A program made the translations under genes and the position numbers. From positions 36,032 to 100,031 of the forward strand of contig JANQQC010000065.1 in NCBI GenBank assembly GCA_028285145.1: a DNA stretch of 64,000 nucleotides. Reading direction: 5' to 3'. Below the pieces are notes generated by a model. It did no database searches. It was not told the origin of the DNA and was given only the letters and a program-made list of their open reading frames with translations. This stretch comes from Hyphomonadaceae bacterium. GTDB lineage: Bacteria > Pseudomonadota > Alphaproteobacteria > Caulobacterales > Hyphomonadaceae. Shown here in pieces: positions 54,438 through 63,850 of the stretch. Each line of letters starts with the position of its first letter. Position 1 is the stretch's first letter.

Positions 54438-55745
54438 ATGTCTCATTTGTATATTGCTCACAGCGCGTCCGATACGGACTCGCTGCTGGAACTTCATGAA
54501 GCGCTGCGCAGCGAAGGCGTGCCTGTCTGGTATGACGCCAAGGCCAGTGGTGAGGCGGCGGATCGGGAGACAATCGAGTCCAAGATTGAGAGCGCTTTTG
54601 CGGTTCTCGTCCTGATCTCCCAGAACGGCGTGCGGTCGAAGGCCGTCCGTCATGATGTCGAGCATGCCCGAGTTCGTGGGATCCCGGTCATTGGATACCG
54701 CATCGATAAGGCGCGTCTTGGTGGTTATTTCAAATCCGCTCTTGTTCGTGCTGAAGTCTTCCACAGCAGCGAGGAAGATGGGCTCCTGCGCCTCATCGAG
54801 GCAACCAAGTCGGCTTACAAACGGCGCTGCCCCGTAGTTGCGATCATGAATCTCAAAGGGGGGATCGGCAAGACGACCGTATCCGGACAGGTTTTCGGTG
54901 CATATCAGGCCGAACGCGCTAATCGTGTTCTGCTTGTTGACCTCGATCCACAGTACAATCTCTCACAGACTTTCTTTGATATGGAGAAAGCTGACGAGAG
55001 CGCAGCCATTGATCGCTCGGTTATCTCACTGTTTGAGCTCAGCCGCATTCACAGCGCGATGGCACCCTCCCCGGCAGAGGATTGGAATCGCCTGTCCAGC
55101 GAACCTTTCAGCCCGGCCCCTCGCACCGAGCTTGCGCATCGCCTCCTTCCGGAAGCCGTGCTCCCGGGCCGTTTCGATCTCATCTCCGGCCAGTTCGAGA
55201 TTTCAAAATATGCCTTCGCCACTGATGCCGCGGCCCTTGGCGCGATAAAGACGAACTTCCTGCGTGTGCTCGACCATTATCGCAGCGAATATGATCTGAT
55301 CGTTTTCGACACCAACCCGAACGCGACCTTCCTGACGCGCTGCGCGCTCGCGGCCGCCGACCGGATCATCGCGCCAATGCATCCCGATGTATATTCATTG
55401 CGCGGAGTCCGGCTACTCAATCAGGTGATGCATACACAGGTCGCCGAAGCTGAACGTCCAAAGCTCTCTGTCCTCTTCAACGGTGTTAGCCGAAGCGAAC
55501 AATCGACATTCGAAGCCGACGTTCGCACCGGCGTGCTGAACTCAAAGGCCGGCTTTGCCTTGTCAGACGTCGTGCTGGAGCGCGCGGTGCCGCGAAGTGG
55601 GCATCTCGTCGTGAAGACCCCCGAACCCGGCGCGCAGGCTTGGGAGCAACTGGTTGTCCATCGTGGACGCGGCGGCGGCCTGCGTCAGGTGCGCGACACC
55701 CTGAAGAACGTCGCACTCGAAATCGATCAGGTGCTTGCCGCCTGA
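54438..55745 (+). CDS. TIR domain fused to a ParA/MinD-like ATPase
   Basis: A 435-residue two-domain protein. Residues 1-125 are a TIR domain: LYIAHSASDTDS, VPVWYD, IESKIESAFAVLVLIS. Residues 130-430 are a ParA-type ATPase with the deviant Walker A KGGIGKTT (signature Lys140, Lys145), Walker A' LLVDLDPQ and VFDTNPNATFLTRCAL. The catalytic TIR Glu corresponds to Asp73 in SKAVRHDVE, so NADase activity is uncertain. GGGAG precedes the ATG. It stands alone between aro and gor genes, with no parB. Function unknown; possibilities include defence, plasmid exclusion or a spatial regulator. Confidence 0.85.
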   Translation: MSHLYIAHSASDTDSLLELHEALRSEGVPVWYDAKASGEAADRETIESKIESAFAVLVLISQNGVRSKAVRHDVEHARVRGIPVIGYRIDKARLGGYFKSALVRAEVFHSSEEDGLLRLIEATKSAYKRRCPVVAIMNLKGGIGKTTVSGQVFGAYQAERANRVLLVDLDPQYNLSQTFFDMEKADESAAIDRSVISLFELSRIHSAMAPSPAEDWNRLSSEPFSPAPRTELAHRLLPEAVLPGRFDLISGQFEISKYAFATDAAALGAIKTNFLRVLDHYRSEYDLIVFDTNPNATFLTRCALAAADRIIAPMHPDVYSLRGVRLLNQVMHTQVAEAERPKLSVLFNGVSRSEQSTFEADVRTGVLNSKAGFALSDVVLERAVPRSGHLVVKTPEPGAQAWEQLVVHRGRGGGLRQVRDTLKNVALEIDQVLAA

Positions 55746-55749
55746 GCGC

Positions 55750-57153
55750 CTATTCGGCCGCCTGCAGGCCGTCCGGAATGAACTTCTCACGCATCGTCAC
55801 CAGTTCCTCGGCAATTGAGGGGTGCACAGCGCACGTGCGGTCAAAGTCTGGTTTTGTTGCGCCTATCTTCACCGCAATGCCCAGCGCCTGAATCATCTCA
55901 GCCGCGTCAGGCCCAACGATATGGATGCCGACAATGCGTTCGTCGTCGGCCTTTACGACCAGTTTCATCATCACGCGCTCGGTGCTGCCCGACAGCATAT
56001 TCTTCATCGGCCGGAAGCGGGTCTTGTAGATATCGACCCTCCCGTATTTGCGGCGCGCTTCGGTCTCGGAAACGCCTACGGTACCGACTTCCGGCTGGCT
56101 GAAGACCGCGGTTGCGATGTCGTCATGATCAAACGTGCGTGGATTGTCGTAGAATTCGGTGTCGGCGAAAGCATGCCCTTCCCGGATGGCGACTGGGGTC
56201 AGCGCGACACGATCGGTCACGTCACCCACAGCCCAGATATTATCGACATTCGTCTTCGAATACTCGTCGACCGGCACGGCACCCTTGTCGTCGAGCTCCA
56301 CGCCAGCAGCGTCGCAGCCCAGCCCGTCCGTGTTCGCCCGCCGGCCAACGGCCATCATGATGACATCGGCGTCTAGCGTCACACCATTGGTGAGCGACAC
56401 CCTGTAGGGCCGCTCGTTGTCGCCGGTATCTTCGATCTTGTCGAAGACAGTCTGCGTGATGACGCGGACACCGGCTTCCTTCAGCCCTTCATGCACTTGC
56501 GTACGAACATCATCATCAAAGCCCCGCAGCACGCTTTCACCGCGATAAACAAGGCAGGTCTCCACGCCGAGCCCCGCGAACACATGCGCGAACTCGACGG
56601 CGATATAGCCGCCGCCGGCGATGATCATGTGCTTGGGCAGTTCCGTCAGATGGAACACCTCATTGGAGGAAATCGTGTACTCGACACCCGGCAGCTCATC
56701 CTCATCCGGTTTCCAGGGCCGTCCGCCAACCGCGATGAGAATCTTCTCAGCGGTGATGGTCTTGCCAGAGTTGGCGAGCTTCAACGTGTGCCGGTCAACG
56801 AATTCGGCCCGTTCCTCGAAGAGTTCCACACCTGCATTGTGCAGGTTGCGCGTATAGATGCCCGACAGTCGATCGACTTCCGCTGACATCGCCGCGACGA
56901 ATTTTCCGTGGTCATAGGAGATGTCACCAACGGACCAACCATAGCCTTCCGCCTCCTTGAATTTCTTGGCATAGTCGCTGGCATAGACCATGAACTTTTT
57001 CGGTACACAGCCGCGGATCACGCAGGTCCCGCCCATCCGGTACTCTTCAGCAAGCCCGACTTTCGCGCCTGAAAGCGCGGCCAGACGTGCGGCGCGGACA
57101 CCGCCGGAGCCGCCTCCGATAACGAAAAGATCGAAGTCGTAGCCATCAGACAT
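55750..57153 (-). CDS. gor: Glutathione-disulfide reductase
   Basis: A 467-residue flavoprotein disulfide reductase. The FAD motif GGGSGGVRAARLAA and the redox pair GGTCVIRGCVPKKFMVYAS (residues about 42-60) are followed by NAD(P)-binding GGGYIAVEFAHVFAGLG and the C-terminal His-Glu of TCAVHPSIAEELV. The CVIRGC pattern fits glutathione reductase. It maintains reduced glutathione, which the Atm1-type exporter and redox defence need. It follows rpiA. Confidence 0.95.
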   Translation of the reverse strand: MSDGYDFDLFVIGGGSGGVRAARLAALSGAKVGLAEEYRMGGTCVIRGCVPKKFMVYASDYAKKFKEAEGYGWSVGDISYDHGKFVAAMSAEVDRLSGIYTRNLHNAGVELFEERAEFVDRHTLKLANSGKTITAEKILIAVGGRPWKPDEDELPGVEYTISSNEVFHLTELPKHMIIAGGGYIAVEFAHVFAGLGVETCLVYRGESVLRGFDDDVRTQVHEGLKEAGVRVITQTVFDKIEDTGDNERPYRVSLTNGVTLDADVIMMAVGRRANTDGLGCDAAGVELDDKGAVPVDEYSKTNVDNIWAVGDVTDRVALTPVAIREGHAFADTEFYDNPRTFDHDDIATAVFSQPEVGTVGVSETEARRKYGRVDIYKTRFRPMKNMLSGSTERVMMKLVVKADDERIVGIHIVGPDAAEMIQALGIAVKIGATKPDFDRTCAVHPSIAEELVTMREKFIPDGLQAAE

Positions 57154-57199
57154 TAGGGAGTTCCTTGTTTTTCACCCGCGCCATATGAGGCGGCACAGA

Positions 57200-57898
57200 T
57201 CAGTATTCAAACACGGTCGCGCCGTTTTCATTTCCGATCACAATTGTGCGCGCAATGCCGATGAACAGTCCGTGCTCAACAATACCGGGCACGGATGACA
57301 GGCGCGCGGACAATGCCTCGGAGTCAGGAATGCGCTTGCAGTGGCAGTCGAGGATGTAGTGTCCACCATCGGTCACAAGCGGCTTGCCATCTTCGCCTTC
57401 GCGCAGCTTCACAACCGGCTTTTCAACGCCGGATGCGCATAAGGCGTCGTAGACTTTCTTCGCCGTAATCGTGAAGCCAAATGGGTTGACCTCGACCGGT
57501 AGCGGAAACGCCCCAAGCCGGTCGACCTGTTTCGACGGGTCTGCGATCACCACCATATGATCGCTCGCATCCGCGATGATTTTCTCGCGTAACAGTGCGG
57601 CTCCGCCGCCTTTGATCAAGTTCCCGGTCTCATCGACTTCGTCCGCGCCATCTACGGTGAGATGTATCTGCTGCACCTGATCGACCGGCACCAGCGGCAC
57701 ACCGAGCGACTCCGCCAACTCCCGCGTCTGCTCGCTCGTCGGCACGCAGCGCACAACAAGACCGTCGGCAACCTCTTCAGCCAACGCTTCAACAAAATAC
57801 TTGGCGGTCGAGCCCGTGCCGAGGCCAATGGTCATGCCATCCTCGACATACTCCATGGCGGCAAGTGCGGCATTCTCCTTCTCGTGCTCAACGCTCAT
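57200..57898 (-). CDS. rpiA: Ribose-5-phosphate isomerase A
   Basis: A 232-residue enzyme interconverting ribulose- and ribose-5-phosphate. The conserved [40 protein letters not shown] and VVKLREG sequences are present. The ATG overlaps the glmU stop (ATGA at 57895-57898), and gor follows by 46 bases. Confidence 0.97.
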   Translation of the reverse strand: MSVEHEKENAALAAMEYVEDGMTIGLGTGSTAKYFVEALAEEVADGLVVRCVPTSEQTRELAESLGVPLVPVDQVQQIHLTVDGADEVDETGNLIKGGGAALLREKIIADASDHMVVIADPSKQVDRLGAFPLPVEVNPFGFTITAKKVYDALCASGVEKPVVKLREGEDGKPLVTDGGHYILDCHCKRIPDSEALSARLSSVPGIVEHGLFIGIARTIVIGNENGATVFEY

Positions 57899-59250
57899 GA
57901 CACTTCCCCGGCCGCTTTCTTTGCGCTCATCCTTGTGCGGAAAGACAGCGCCCAGCCATCCTTCTCAATCTTCTGCCCTCGTGCGATGACCAGTGCATCC
58001 GCCGTAACATCATCGGTGATCACGCTGCCAGACCCGATATAGGCCCCCTCGCCAATAGCGACGGGTGCAACGAGAGAAGAGTTCGATCCAACAAAGGCTC
58101 CGCTTCCAATCGTCGTGTGGTATTTGAAGAAGCCGTCATAGTTACAGAAAATCGTCCCGGCCCCGATATTCGCGCGCGCACCGACATCTCCGTCGCCGAG
58201 ATAAGACAGATGATTGGCCTTCGCGCCTTCACGCATATGCGTATTCTTCACCTCAACAAAGTTCCCGACGCGAACGCCCTCCTCCAGCAGGGTTCCCGGC
58301 CTCAGGCGTGCAAAAGGGCCCACAATCGCTCCCGCTCGGACTTCCGCGCCTTCGAGATAAGAGAATGCGCGGATCGTTGCGCCCGATTTCACGGAGACTC
58401 CCGGCCCGAACACAATGTTCGGTTCCAGCGTTACATCATTCTCGAGCACGGTATCGTAGCTGAAAAAGACCGTATCCGGCGCGGCCATTGTGACACCTTC
58501 GTCCAGCGCCCTCTCCCGGCGGCGCGTCTGGAAGGCATGCCCGACCGCGGCAAGTTCCGCGCGGCTGTTCACACCCATCACATCCGCCTCATCGCATGTC
58601 AGCGCATGCGCATTCAGGCCTTTTGCTTTGGCCAGGCCGACAATGTCGGTCAGATAGTACTCGCCCTTGGCGTTCTCATTTGTCACGTCACCGAGCAGGG
58701 AAAACAGATCGCTCTGGCCGGCCGCCATGACGCCGGAATTGCAGAACGCAACTGCCAACTCCTCCGGCGTTGCATCCTTGGCTTCCACAATTCGGTCGAG
58801 CGCTTCGCCACTGGTGATCAGGCGTCCATAGGCTCCAGGAACCTCCGCCTCGAAACCAAGCACACCAACTCCGCCCTTGTCCTCCGCTCGGCCAAGGAGC
58901 GTCTCAATCGTTTCGGTTTGGATCAAAGGCGTGTCTGCATAGAGAACGACTACGACGCCGCTATGATCCTTGAGCGCCTTTTGAGCGGCGCGCACGGCGT
59001 GGCCGGTCCCCAGCGGCTCGTCCTGTATCGCGGTCGAGCCGGGGCCAAGTTTCGCCTCGACAGCTGCCTTGAGTTCGCTCTGGCTGGGGCTCACGACAAC
59101 GACAATCGGATCGCAGCCAACTGAGCGCGCAAGTTCGATTGACCAGTCGATCATCGGCCGCCCCGCCACTTCGTGCAGGACTTTCGGCTTGGCGGACTTC
59201 ATACGTGTGCCCTTGCCGGCCGCTAGGATAATGGCAGCTCGTCCGCCCAT
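57895..59250 (-). CDS. glmU: Bifunctional UDP-N-acetylglucosamine pyrophosphorylase / glucosamine-1-phosphate acetyltransferase
   Basis: A 451-residue enzyme supplying UDP-GlcNAc for peptidoglycan and lipopolysaccharide. The N-terminal uridyltransferase has [24 protein letters not shown]; the C-terminal half is a left-handed beta helix of hexapeptide repeats with the catalytic segment [20 protein letters not shown] chose the ATG at 59250 because GAGGAG sits 5 to 6 bases upstream and the length is then canonical; several upstream in-frame ATGs lack that site. Confidence 0.95.
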   Translation of the reverse strand: MGGRAAIILAAGKGTRMKSAKPKVLHEVAGRPMIDWSIELARSVGCDPIVVVVSPSQSELKAAVEAKLGPGSTAIQDEPLGTGHAVRAAQKALKDHSGVVVVLYADTPLIQTETIETLLGRAEDKGGVGVLGFEAEVPGAYGRLITSGEALDRIVEAKDATPEELAVAFCNSGVMAAGQSDLFSLLGDVTNENAKGEYYLTDIVGLAKAKGLNAHALTCDEADVMGVNSRAELAAVGHAFQTRRRERALDEGVTMAAPDTVFFSYDTVLENDVTLEPNIVFGPGVSVKSGATIRAFSYLEGAEVRAGAIVGPFARLRPGTLLEEGVRVGNFVEVKNTHMREGAKANHLSYLGDGDVGARANIGAGTIFCNYDGFFKYHTTIGSGAFVGSNSSLVAPVAIGEGAYIGSGSVITDDVTADALVIARGQKIEKDGWALSFRTRMSAKKAAGEVS

Positions 59251-59335
59251 CGCGCTCCTCGAATCTTTTGTCATCCTGTAGACGTCGCGTAGCGCAAAGG
59301 CCATGTGATGGCGAGAGCAAGGAAAGCCCTGACCT

Positions 59336-60013
59336 GTGACACGTCTTGAGAACTGGACGGTCGTCTTCGACCTCGACGGCACTCTCGTGGAGACCGCGCC
59401 GGACCTGCTTTGCGCGCTCAACCACACTTTGGCGCATGCCGGAATCCCGGGTGTCGCCCTGCCCGATATCCGCGAGATGATCGGTCACGGGGCGAAGGCC
59501 ATGATTGCCAGAGGCTTCGAGTTGCACGGCTCAGAGCTGCGCGATGACGACCTCGAAGCCCATTGGGAAAGGTTTCTCGACTTCTACCGCGCCAACATCG
59601 CCGTGGACAGCTATCCCTATGAAGGGGTCATAGACGCGCTCGACGCACTCAGGCTCAGCGGGGCAACGCTGGCCGTCTGCACAAACAAGACTCAGGCCCT
59701 CGCGGAAACCTTGCTCGACACGCTCTCCATGAGCCCGCATTTCGCAGCCATTGTGGGGGCCGACAGCGTCCCCCAGAAGAAGCCGCATGGCGATCACATC
59801 ATTCAGGCGGTGTTGCGCGCTGGCGGCGAGCCCGAGCGAGCCATCATGATTGGTGACAGCCGGACAGACGAAACGGCAGCCCGCAATGCGGGACTGCCGT
59901 TCCTGTTCGTGCCGTTTGGCTACGAGTCTGCCTCAGCTGACGACATCAGGGCCGCAGCCATCGTTCCACACTACTCCCAGCTCCATGAACTGGTTATAGC
60001 CGCGGCGCATTAG
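59336..60013 (+). CDS. gph: Phosphoglycolate phosphatase-type HAD hydrolase
   Basis: A 225-residue HAD phosphatase. Motif I VFDLDGTLVETAPDL, motif II VCTNKT, motif III Lys in QKKPHGDHI and motif IV GDSRTDETAARNAG are complete. It matches the alphaproteobacterial Gph group, which dephosphorylates 2-phosphoglycolate. The start is a GTG at 59336, 85 bases divergent from glmU. Its stop overlaps that of the small gene at 60010. Confidence 0.9.
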   Translation: MTRLENWTVVFDLDGTLVETAPDLLCALNHTLAHAGIPGVALPDIREMIGHGAKAMIARGFELHGSELRDDDLEAHWERFLDFYRANIAVDSYPYEGVIDALDALRLSGATLAVCTNKTQALAETLLDTLSMSPHFAAIVGADSVPQKKPHGDHIIQAVLRAGGEPERAIMIGDSRTDETAARNAGLPFLFVPFGYESASADDIRAAAIVPHYSQLHELVIAAAH

Positions 60014-60261
60014 GCAGCGTTTGTTTGCTCAGCCAGCGCCGATGGGCTGAAGGCCTGACGCGCAGCACCGGACTCCACGACCCGCCGACGAGGCATGCCG
60101 TTCACCATATTGCTGCGAACATCTGTCCGTGCCGACCGCATGGCCGCCACAAATCCCGAGTCAATCAGGTCGACGTCGACTTCATAGCCGCGCTCTTCCC
60201 AGTATTCCCGGATTTTTGCTTTTAGACGCGTTGCGCCTTCGTTTGTGCACCAGTCTTTCAT
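60010..60261 (-). CDS. Small hypothetical protein
   Basis: An 83-residue protein. The N-terminal half MKDWCTNEGATRLKAKIREYW is amphipathic and helical, then a RGYEVDVDLIDSGFVAAMRSARTDVRSNMVNGMPRRR stretch with a conserved look. GGGAGAGAG precedes the ATG at 60261. It converges with gph, sharing four bases (TTAG). I do not recognise a family. Confidence 0.6.
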   Translation of the reverse strand: MKDWCTNEGATRLKAKIREYWEERGYEVDVDLIDSGFVAAMRSARTDVRSNMVNGMPRRRVVESGAARQAFSPSALAEQTNAA

Positions 60262-60423
60262 TCGCTCTCTCCCAGGCTCAATACACTTGCGCAAGATGCC
60301 CTTGCGCGGGCCTGTCCTTCTAATTGAGACCGCTGACCGGCCTCTTTATGTGACCGTTAAATGACAGCCCGCACGGAGGCTTGCAAGCGCATCGGAACGA
60401 TCATTTTTTAGCCGTATTGAAGA

Positions 60424-60454
60424 TGAATGAACATTCAGAATGAATGAATATTCA
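60424..60454. repeat. Tandem palindromic operator-like motif
   Basis: Two 14-base copies of TGAATGAAyATTCA (60424-60437, with C; 60441-60454, with T) begin 17 bases apart. The second copy includes a perfect 12-base palindrome ATGAATATTCAT (60444-60455). The symmetry and spacing fit a dimeric repressor binding on one helix face twice. No regulator gene is adjacent. Confidence 0.55.
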
Positions 60455-60490
60455 TCCTGTATTAGGCATGAATGAGGGAGAGGCAGACGG

Positions 60491-60559
60491 ATGATTCTTC
60501 TCGATTTCAACAGTCCGAAAAGCATAAACACTGCATATGCTTGCGATCGGAGAAAATAG
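60491..60559 (+). CDS. Candidate 22-residue leader peptide
   Basis: A short frame (MILLDFNSPKSINTAYACDRRK) with GGGAGAGG 7 to 10 bases before its ATG. It lies just after the tandem palindrome. No homologue is known to me and it may be chance. Confidence 0.25.
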   Translation: MILLDFNSPKSINTAYACDRRK

Positions 60560-60656
60560 TCCCTCTTTGTTGGTTAAGGTGTTTATGCACTCACGTGTGC
60601 AACCCATGCTTTGCTGCATAGTTTGTTTCCGCCTCACTCGGAGCCATCCGGCTGTG

Positions 60657-60685
60657 TTGACGAGTCGCCGGTGCCGGACTACGAG
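60657..60685 (+). promoter_or_regulatory. Likely promoter of tRNA-Val
   Basis: A -35 element TTGACG (60657-60662), a 17-base spacer and TACGAG (60680-60685) precede the tRNA 5' end by 18 bases. The -10 element is weak. Confidence 0.4.
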
Positions 60686-60703
60686 CGTGGCTCCGATGGT
60701 ATC

Positions 60704-60778
60704 GGGCGATTAGCTCAGCGGGAGAGCACTGCCTTCACACGGCAGGGGTCACTGGTTCAATCCCAGTATCGCCCACCA
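60704..60778 (+). tRNA. tRNA-Val (anticodon CAC)
   Basis: A 75-base plus-strand cloverleaf. The acceptor stem GGGCGAT pairs with ATCGCCC, the anticodon stem CTGCC/GGCAG encloses loop TTCACAC, and CCA is encoded at 60776-60778. Anticodon CAC reads GTG. Confidence 0.95.
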
Positions 60779-60904
60779 TCGAGATCGTCTCCTGCTGATT
60801 GTCCAGTTAAGCTAAAGACTGCGTTCGAACGGCCCGGAAACGCTTGGCCTCAAACCTGCGTAAGCCTATCTGACCGGCTCATTCCCAGACAGCAGGATTC
60901 ACCC

Positions 60905-61807
60905 TTGCCTACTCAAACTCATCTCGATCGCCTGGAGGCGGAAAGCATCCACATTATGCGAGAGGTCGCGGCGGAGGCGGAGAACCCCGTCATGCTGTAC
61001 TCTGTCGGCAAGGACTCAGCCGTCATGCTGCACCTCGCCGAGAAGGCGTTCTTCCCGTCGCGCCTCCCCTTCCCGCTCATGCATGTCGATACGACATGGA
61101 AGTTCCGCGAGATGATCGAGTTCCGGGATCGCAAAGCAAAGGAGATCGGCGCAGAGTTGATCGTCCACACCAACCAGGAAGGCGTCAAGCAGGGCGTCAG
61201 TCCCTTCACGCACGGCTCCAGCGATCACACACACATCATGAAGACGCTCGCGCTCAAGCAGGCCCTCGACAAATACAAGTTCGACGCGGCCTTCGGTGGA
61301 GCCCGGCGCGACGAGGAGAAGTCCCGCGCAAAGGAGCGCGTCTTCTCTTTCCGCTCAGCCGATCACCGCTGGGATCCGAAGAACCAGCGCCCAGAACTCT
61401 GGAATCTCTACAATGCCCGCATCAAGCCGGATGAGAGCATCCGGGTGTTCCCGCTGTCCAACTGGACTGAACTCGACATCTGGCAGTACATCCGCCGCGA
61501 AAAGATCGAAATCGTCCCGCTCTACTTCGCCGCCAGGCGGCCGGTCATCAACTGGAATGGCGTCGACATCATGGTCGATGATGACCGCGTGCCGGAGGAA
61601 CTGCGCGCCAATCCGGTCATGAAATCGGTCCGCTTCCGCACGCTCGGCTGTTATCCGCTCACCGGGGCAGTCGAGAGCGAAGCCGACACGCTCGAAGACA
61701 TCATTCAGGAAATGCTGCTGACCACATCGTCAGAACGGCAGGGCCGCACGATTGACCATGATCAGTCCGCGTCCATGGAGAAGAAAAAGCAAGAGGGCTA
61801 CTTCTAA
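60905..61807 (+). CDS. cysD: Sulfate adenylyltransferase subunit 2
   Basis: A 300-residue ATP-pyrophosphatase-fold protein that with CysN makes adenylyl sulfate. Diagnostic segments: [16 protein letters not shown], the PP-loop [14 protein letters not shown] and [22 protein letters not shown] chose the TTG at 60905 because it starts the conserved N-terminus and gives normal length; there is an open frame upstream that runs through tRNA-Val. CAGGAT is a weak ribosome site. The TAATG overlap couples it to cysNC. Confidence 0.92.
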   Translation: MPTQTHLDRLEAESIHIMREVAAEAENPVMLYSVGKDSAVMLHLAEKAFFPSRLPFPLMHVDTTWKFREMIEFRDRKAKEIGAELIVHTNQEGVKQGVSPFTHGSSDHTHIMKTLALKQALDKYKFDAAFGGARRDEEKSRAKERVFSFRSADHRWDPKNQRPELWNLYNARIKPDESIRVFPLSNWTELDIWQYIRREKIEIVPLYFAARRPVINWNGVDIMVDDDRVPEELRANPVMKSVRFRTLGCYPLTGAVESEADTLEDIIQEMLLTTSSERQGRTIDHDQSASMEKKKQEGYF

Positions 61808-63717
61808 TGAGCCATCAGGATGCCCTCATCGAGACGGATATCGCCGCCTATCTCGAACGCCACGAACACAAATCCCTGCTCCGCTTCATCACCTGCGGAT
61901 CGGTTGATGATGGCAAGTCGACCCTGATCGGCCGCCTGCTCTACGATTCCAAGATGATCTTTGAGGACCAGCTCGCGTCGCTGGAGGCGGACTCGAAAAA
62001 GTCCGGTACGCAGGGCGAAAACATAGACTTTGCCCTCCTCGTTGATGGCCTTGCCGCCGAACGCGAGCAAGGCATCACGATCGATGTCGCTTACCGCTTC
62101 TTCTCTACCGAAAAGCGCAAGTTCATCGTCGCCGACACACCCGGCCATGAACAGTATACCCGCAACATGGCGACCGGTGCCTCAACCGCCGATCTTGCCA
62201 TCCTGCTCATCGACGCCCGCCGCGGAATTCTGACCCAGACCCGACGCCACGCTTTCATCACGACCTCCGTCGGTATTCGCCGTATCGTCCTGGCTGTGAA
62301 CAAGATGGATCTGGTCGATTATCATCAGGGCGTCTTCAACGAGATCGTTCGCGAATTCACAGAATTCGCAGAAGAGCTCGCAACCGACATTGAAATTCAG
62401 GCGATCCCGATGTCCGCCCTCGCTGGCGACAACATCACCGGCGCGCAGGGCAACACTGACTGGTATGATGGCCCATCCCTGATGGAGTATCTGGAGACCG
62501 TTCCGGTCGATAGCGTGAACCCCGACGCGCCCTTCCGCATGCCGATCCAGTGGGTGAACCGTCCAAATCTCGATTTCCGCGGTTTTTCCGGTCAGATCGC
62601 CGCCGGCACCATCAGGCCCGGCGACCGCATCAAGACACTGCCATCCGCACGGGAGTCCGTTGTTTCCCGGATTGTCACTATGAATGGCGACCTTGAGGAG
62701 GCGAGCGCGGGTCAGTCCGTGACGCTGACGCTCGAAGACGAAGTCGATACTTCTCGCGGAGACGTGCTCGTTTCTGCCGAGGAACCGGCCGAGGTCTCCG
62801 ACCAGTTTCAGGCGCGCATTCTCTGGATGTCCGACACGGACATGCTGCCCGGCCGCCGTTATCTAATGAAGATTGGGGCCAAGACCGTTACCGCGACGGT
62901 GAACGCCCCGAAATACCGGATCGACGTCAACGATCTGCAGGACCGCCCGGCCAAGACGCTCTCGCTGAACGAGGTCGGCGTCTGCACCCTGTCGCTGGAC
63001 CAGTCGATCGCGTTTGATCCCTATGACTCGGTCCGCGAGATGGGCGGTTTCATCCTGATTGACCGGCTGTCCAATGACACGGTCGGCATGGGTCTGATCG
63101 ACTTTGCGCTTCGCCGCGCATCGAACATCCATTGGCAGGCGCTCGATATCGACCGCGAGTCTCTAGCGGACCAGAAAGGCCAGAAACCTGCGGTGCTCTG
63201 GTTCACCGGCCTGTCGGGCTCGGGCAAGTCTACCATCGCCAATGCGCTCCAGAAGCGCCTCTTCGCGCTCGGAAAGCACACCTATACGTTGGATGGCGAC
63301 AATGTCCGCCACGGACTCAACCGGGATCTTGGCTTCACGGATGCAGACCGCGTGGAGAACATTCGCCGCGTGTCGAACGTCGCCAAGCTCATGACAAATG
63401 CCGGCCTCATCACACTCGTCTCCTTCATCTCCCCTTTCCGGTCCGAACGCCGGATGGCCCGGAACATGATGGAAGACGGCGAGTTCGTGGAAATCTTCGT
63501 CGATACGCCGCTCAGTGTGGCGGAAGAGCGCGACGTGAAAGGGCTCTACAAGAAAGCCCGTGCCGGCGAGATCAAGAACTTCACCGGGATCGACAGCCCG
63601 TATGAACCCCCGACCGAGCCGGAGATCACAATCAACACCGTTGAGAAAACGCCCGAGGAAGCCGCTGAGGATATCCTTCACTGGCTGACCGAAAACGGCT
63701 TCCTGAACGGATCATAG
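61807..63717 (+). CDS. cysNC: Bifunctional sulfate adenylyltransferase subunit 1 / adenylylsulfate kinase
   Basis: A 636-residue fusion. Residues 25-450 are the CysN GTPase: [36 protein letters not shown] and NKMD. Residues 455-636 are APS kinase, with P-loop [14 protein letters not shown] and [15 protein letters not shown]. Together they turn sulfate into PAPS at the cost of GTP and ATP. CysNC fusions are typical of Alphaproteobacteria. The following terminator at 63722 ends the operon. Confidence 0.96.
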   Translation: MSHQDALIETDIAAYLERHEHKSLLRFITCGSVDDGKSTLIGRLLYDSKMIFEDQLASLEADSKKSGTQGENIDFALLVDGLAAEREQGITIDVAYRFFSTEKRKFIVADTPGHEQYTRNMATGASTADLAILLIDARRGILTQTRRHAFITTSVGIRRIVLAVNKMDLVDYHQGVFNEIVREFTEFAEELATDIEIQAIPMSALAGDNITGAQGNTDWYDGPSLMEYLETVPVDSVNPDAPFRMPIQWVNRPNLDFRGFSGQIAAGTIRPGDRIKTLPSARESVVSRIVTMNGDLEEASAGQSVTLTLEDEVDTSRGDVLVSAEEPAEVSDQFQARILWMSDTDMLPGRRYLMKIGAKTVTATVNAPKYRIDVNDLQDRPAKTLSLNEVGVCTLSLDQSIAFDPYDSVREMGGFILIDRLSNDTVGMGLIDFALRRASNIHWQALDIDRESLADQKGQKPAVLWFTGLSGSGKSTIANALQKRLFALGKHTYTLDGDNVRHGLNRDLGFTDADRVENIRRVSNVAKLMTNAGLITLVSFISPFRSERRMARNMMEDGEFVEIFVDTPLSVAEERDVKGLYKKARAGEIKNFTGIDSPYEPPTEPEITINTVEKTPEEAAEDILHWLTENGFLNGS

Positions 63718-63721
63718 GATC

Positions 63722-63755
63722 GCGGGGATAACGGAGGGTACCTATCCCCGCTTTT
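63722..63755 (+). terminator. Rho-independent terminator of cysD-cysNC
   Basis: A stem of GCGGGGATA (63722-63730) with TATCCCCGC (63743-63751) closes a 12-base loop and is followed by TTTT. It starts 5 bases after the cysNC stop. Confidence 0.85.
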
Positions 63756-63759
63756 CATC

Positions 63760-63850
63760 CGCTCATCCCGGACGTGATCCAGGATCTGGTGCCGCGTGTT
63801 CAGTAGTGGTTGCCGGAGATCCCAGCCTGCGCCGGGGGGCGCGGGGTGAG
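63760..63850. repeat. REP-like imperfect inverted repeat
   Basis: The arm CATCCCGGACGTGATCCAGG near 63765-63785 is mirrored by a GATCCCAGC...GCGCCGGGG arm near 63818-63838. Such GATCC/CCGGG-centred palindromes recur between genes in many Alphaproteobacteria. Only one copy is visible in this window. Confidence 0.5.

Larger units (their letters stand above)
60262..60703. other. Long gene-poor gap with an AT-rich part
   Basis: A 440-base stretch of lower GC than its neighbours. It contains the tandem palindrome at 60424-60454, a candidate 22-residue frame at 60491-60559 and a likely tRNA promoter near 60657. The longer open frame that runs from 60611 to cysD passes through tRNA-Val and is not coding here. 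Confidence 0.6.

Noticed and set aside
54438..55745. Interpreting the TIR-ParA gene as the chromosomal parA
   Set aside because: Chromosomal parA is normally beside parB and gidB and lacks a TIR domain. Neither partner is here.
58117..59124. A 335-codon plus-strand frame
   Set aside because: It is antisense to glmU, which has full domain signatures, and its own translation has no family pattern.
60611..60904. N-terminal extension of cysD
   Set aside because: The frame runs through tRNA-Val and has no matching CysD sequence.
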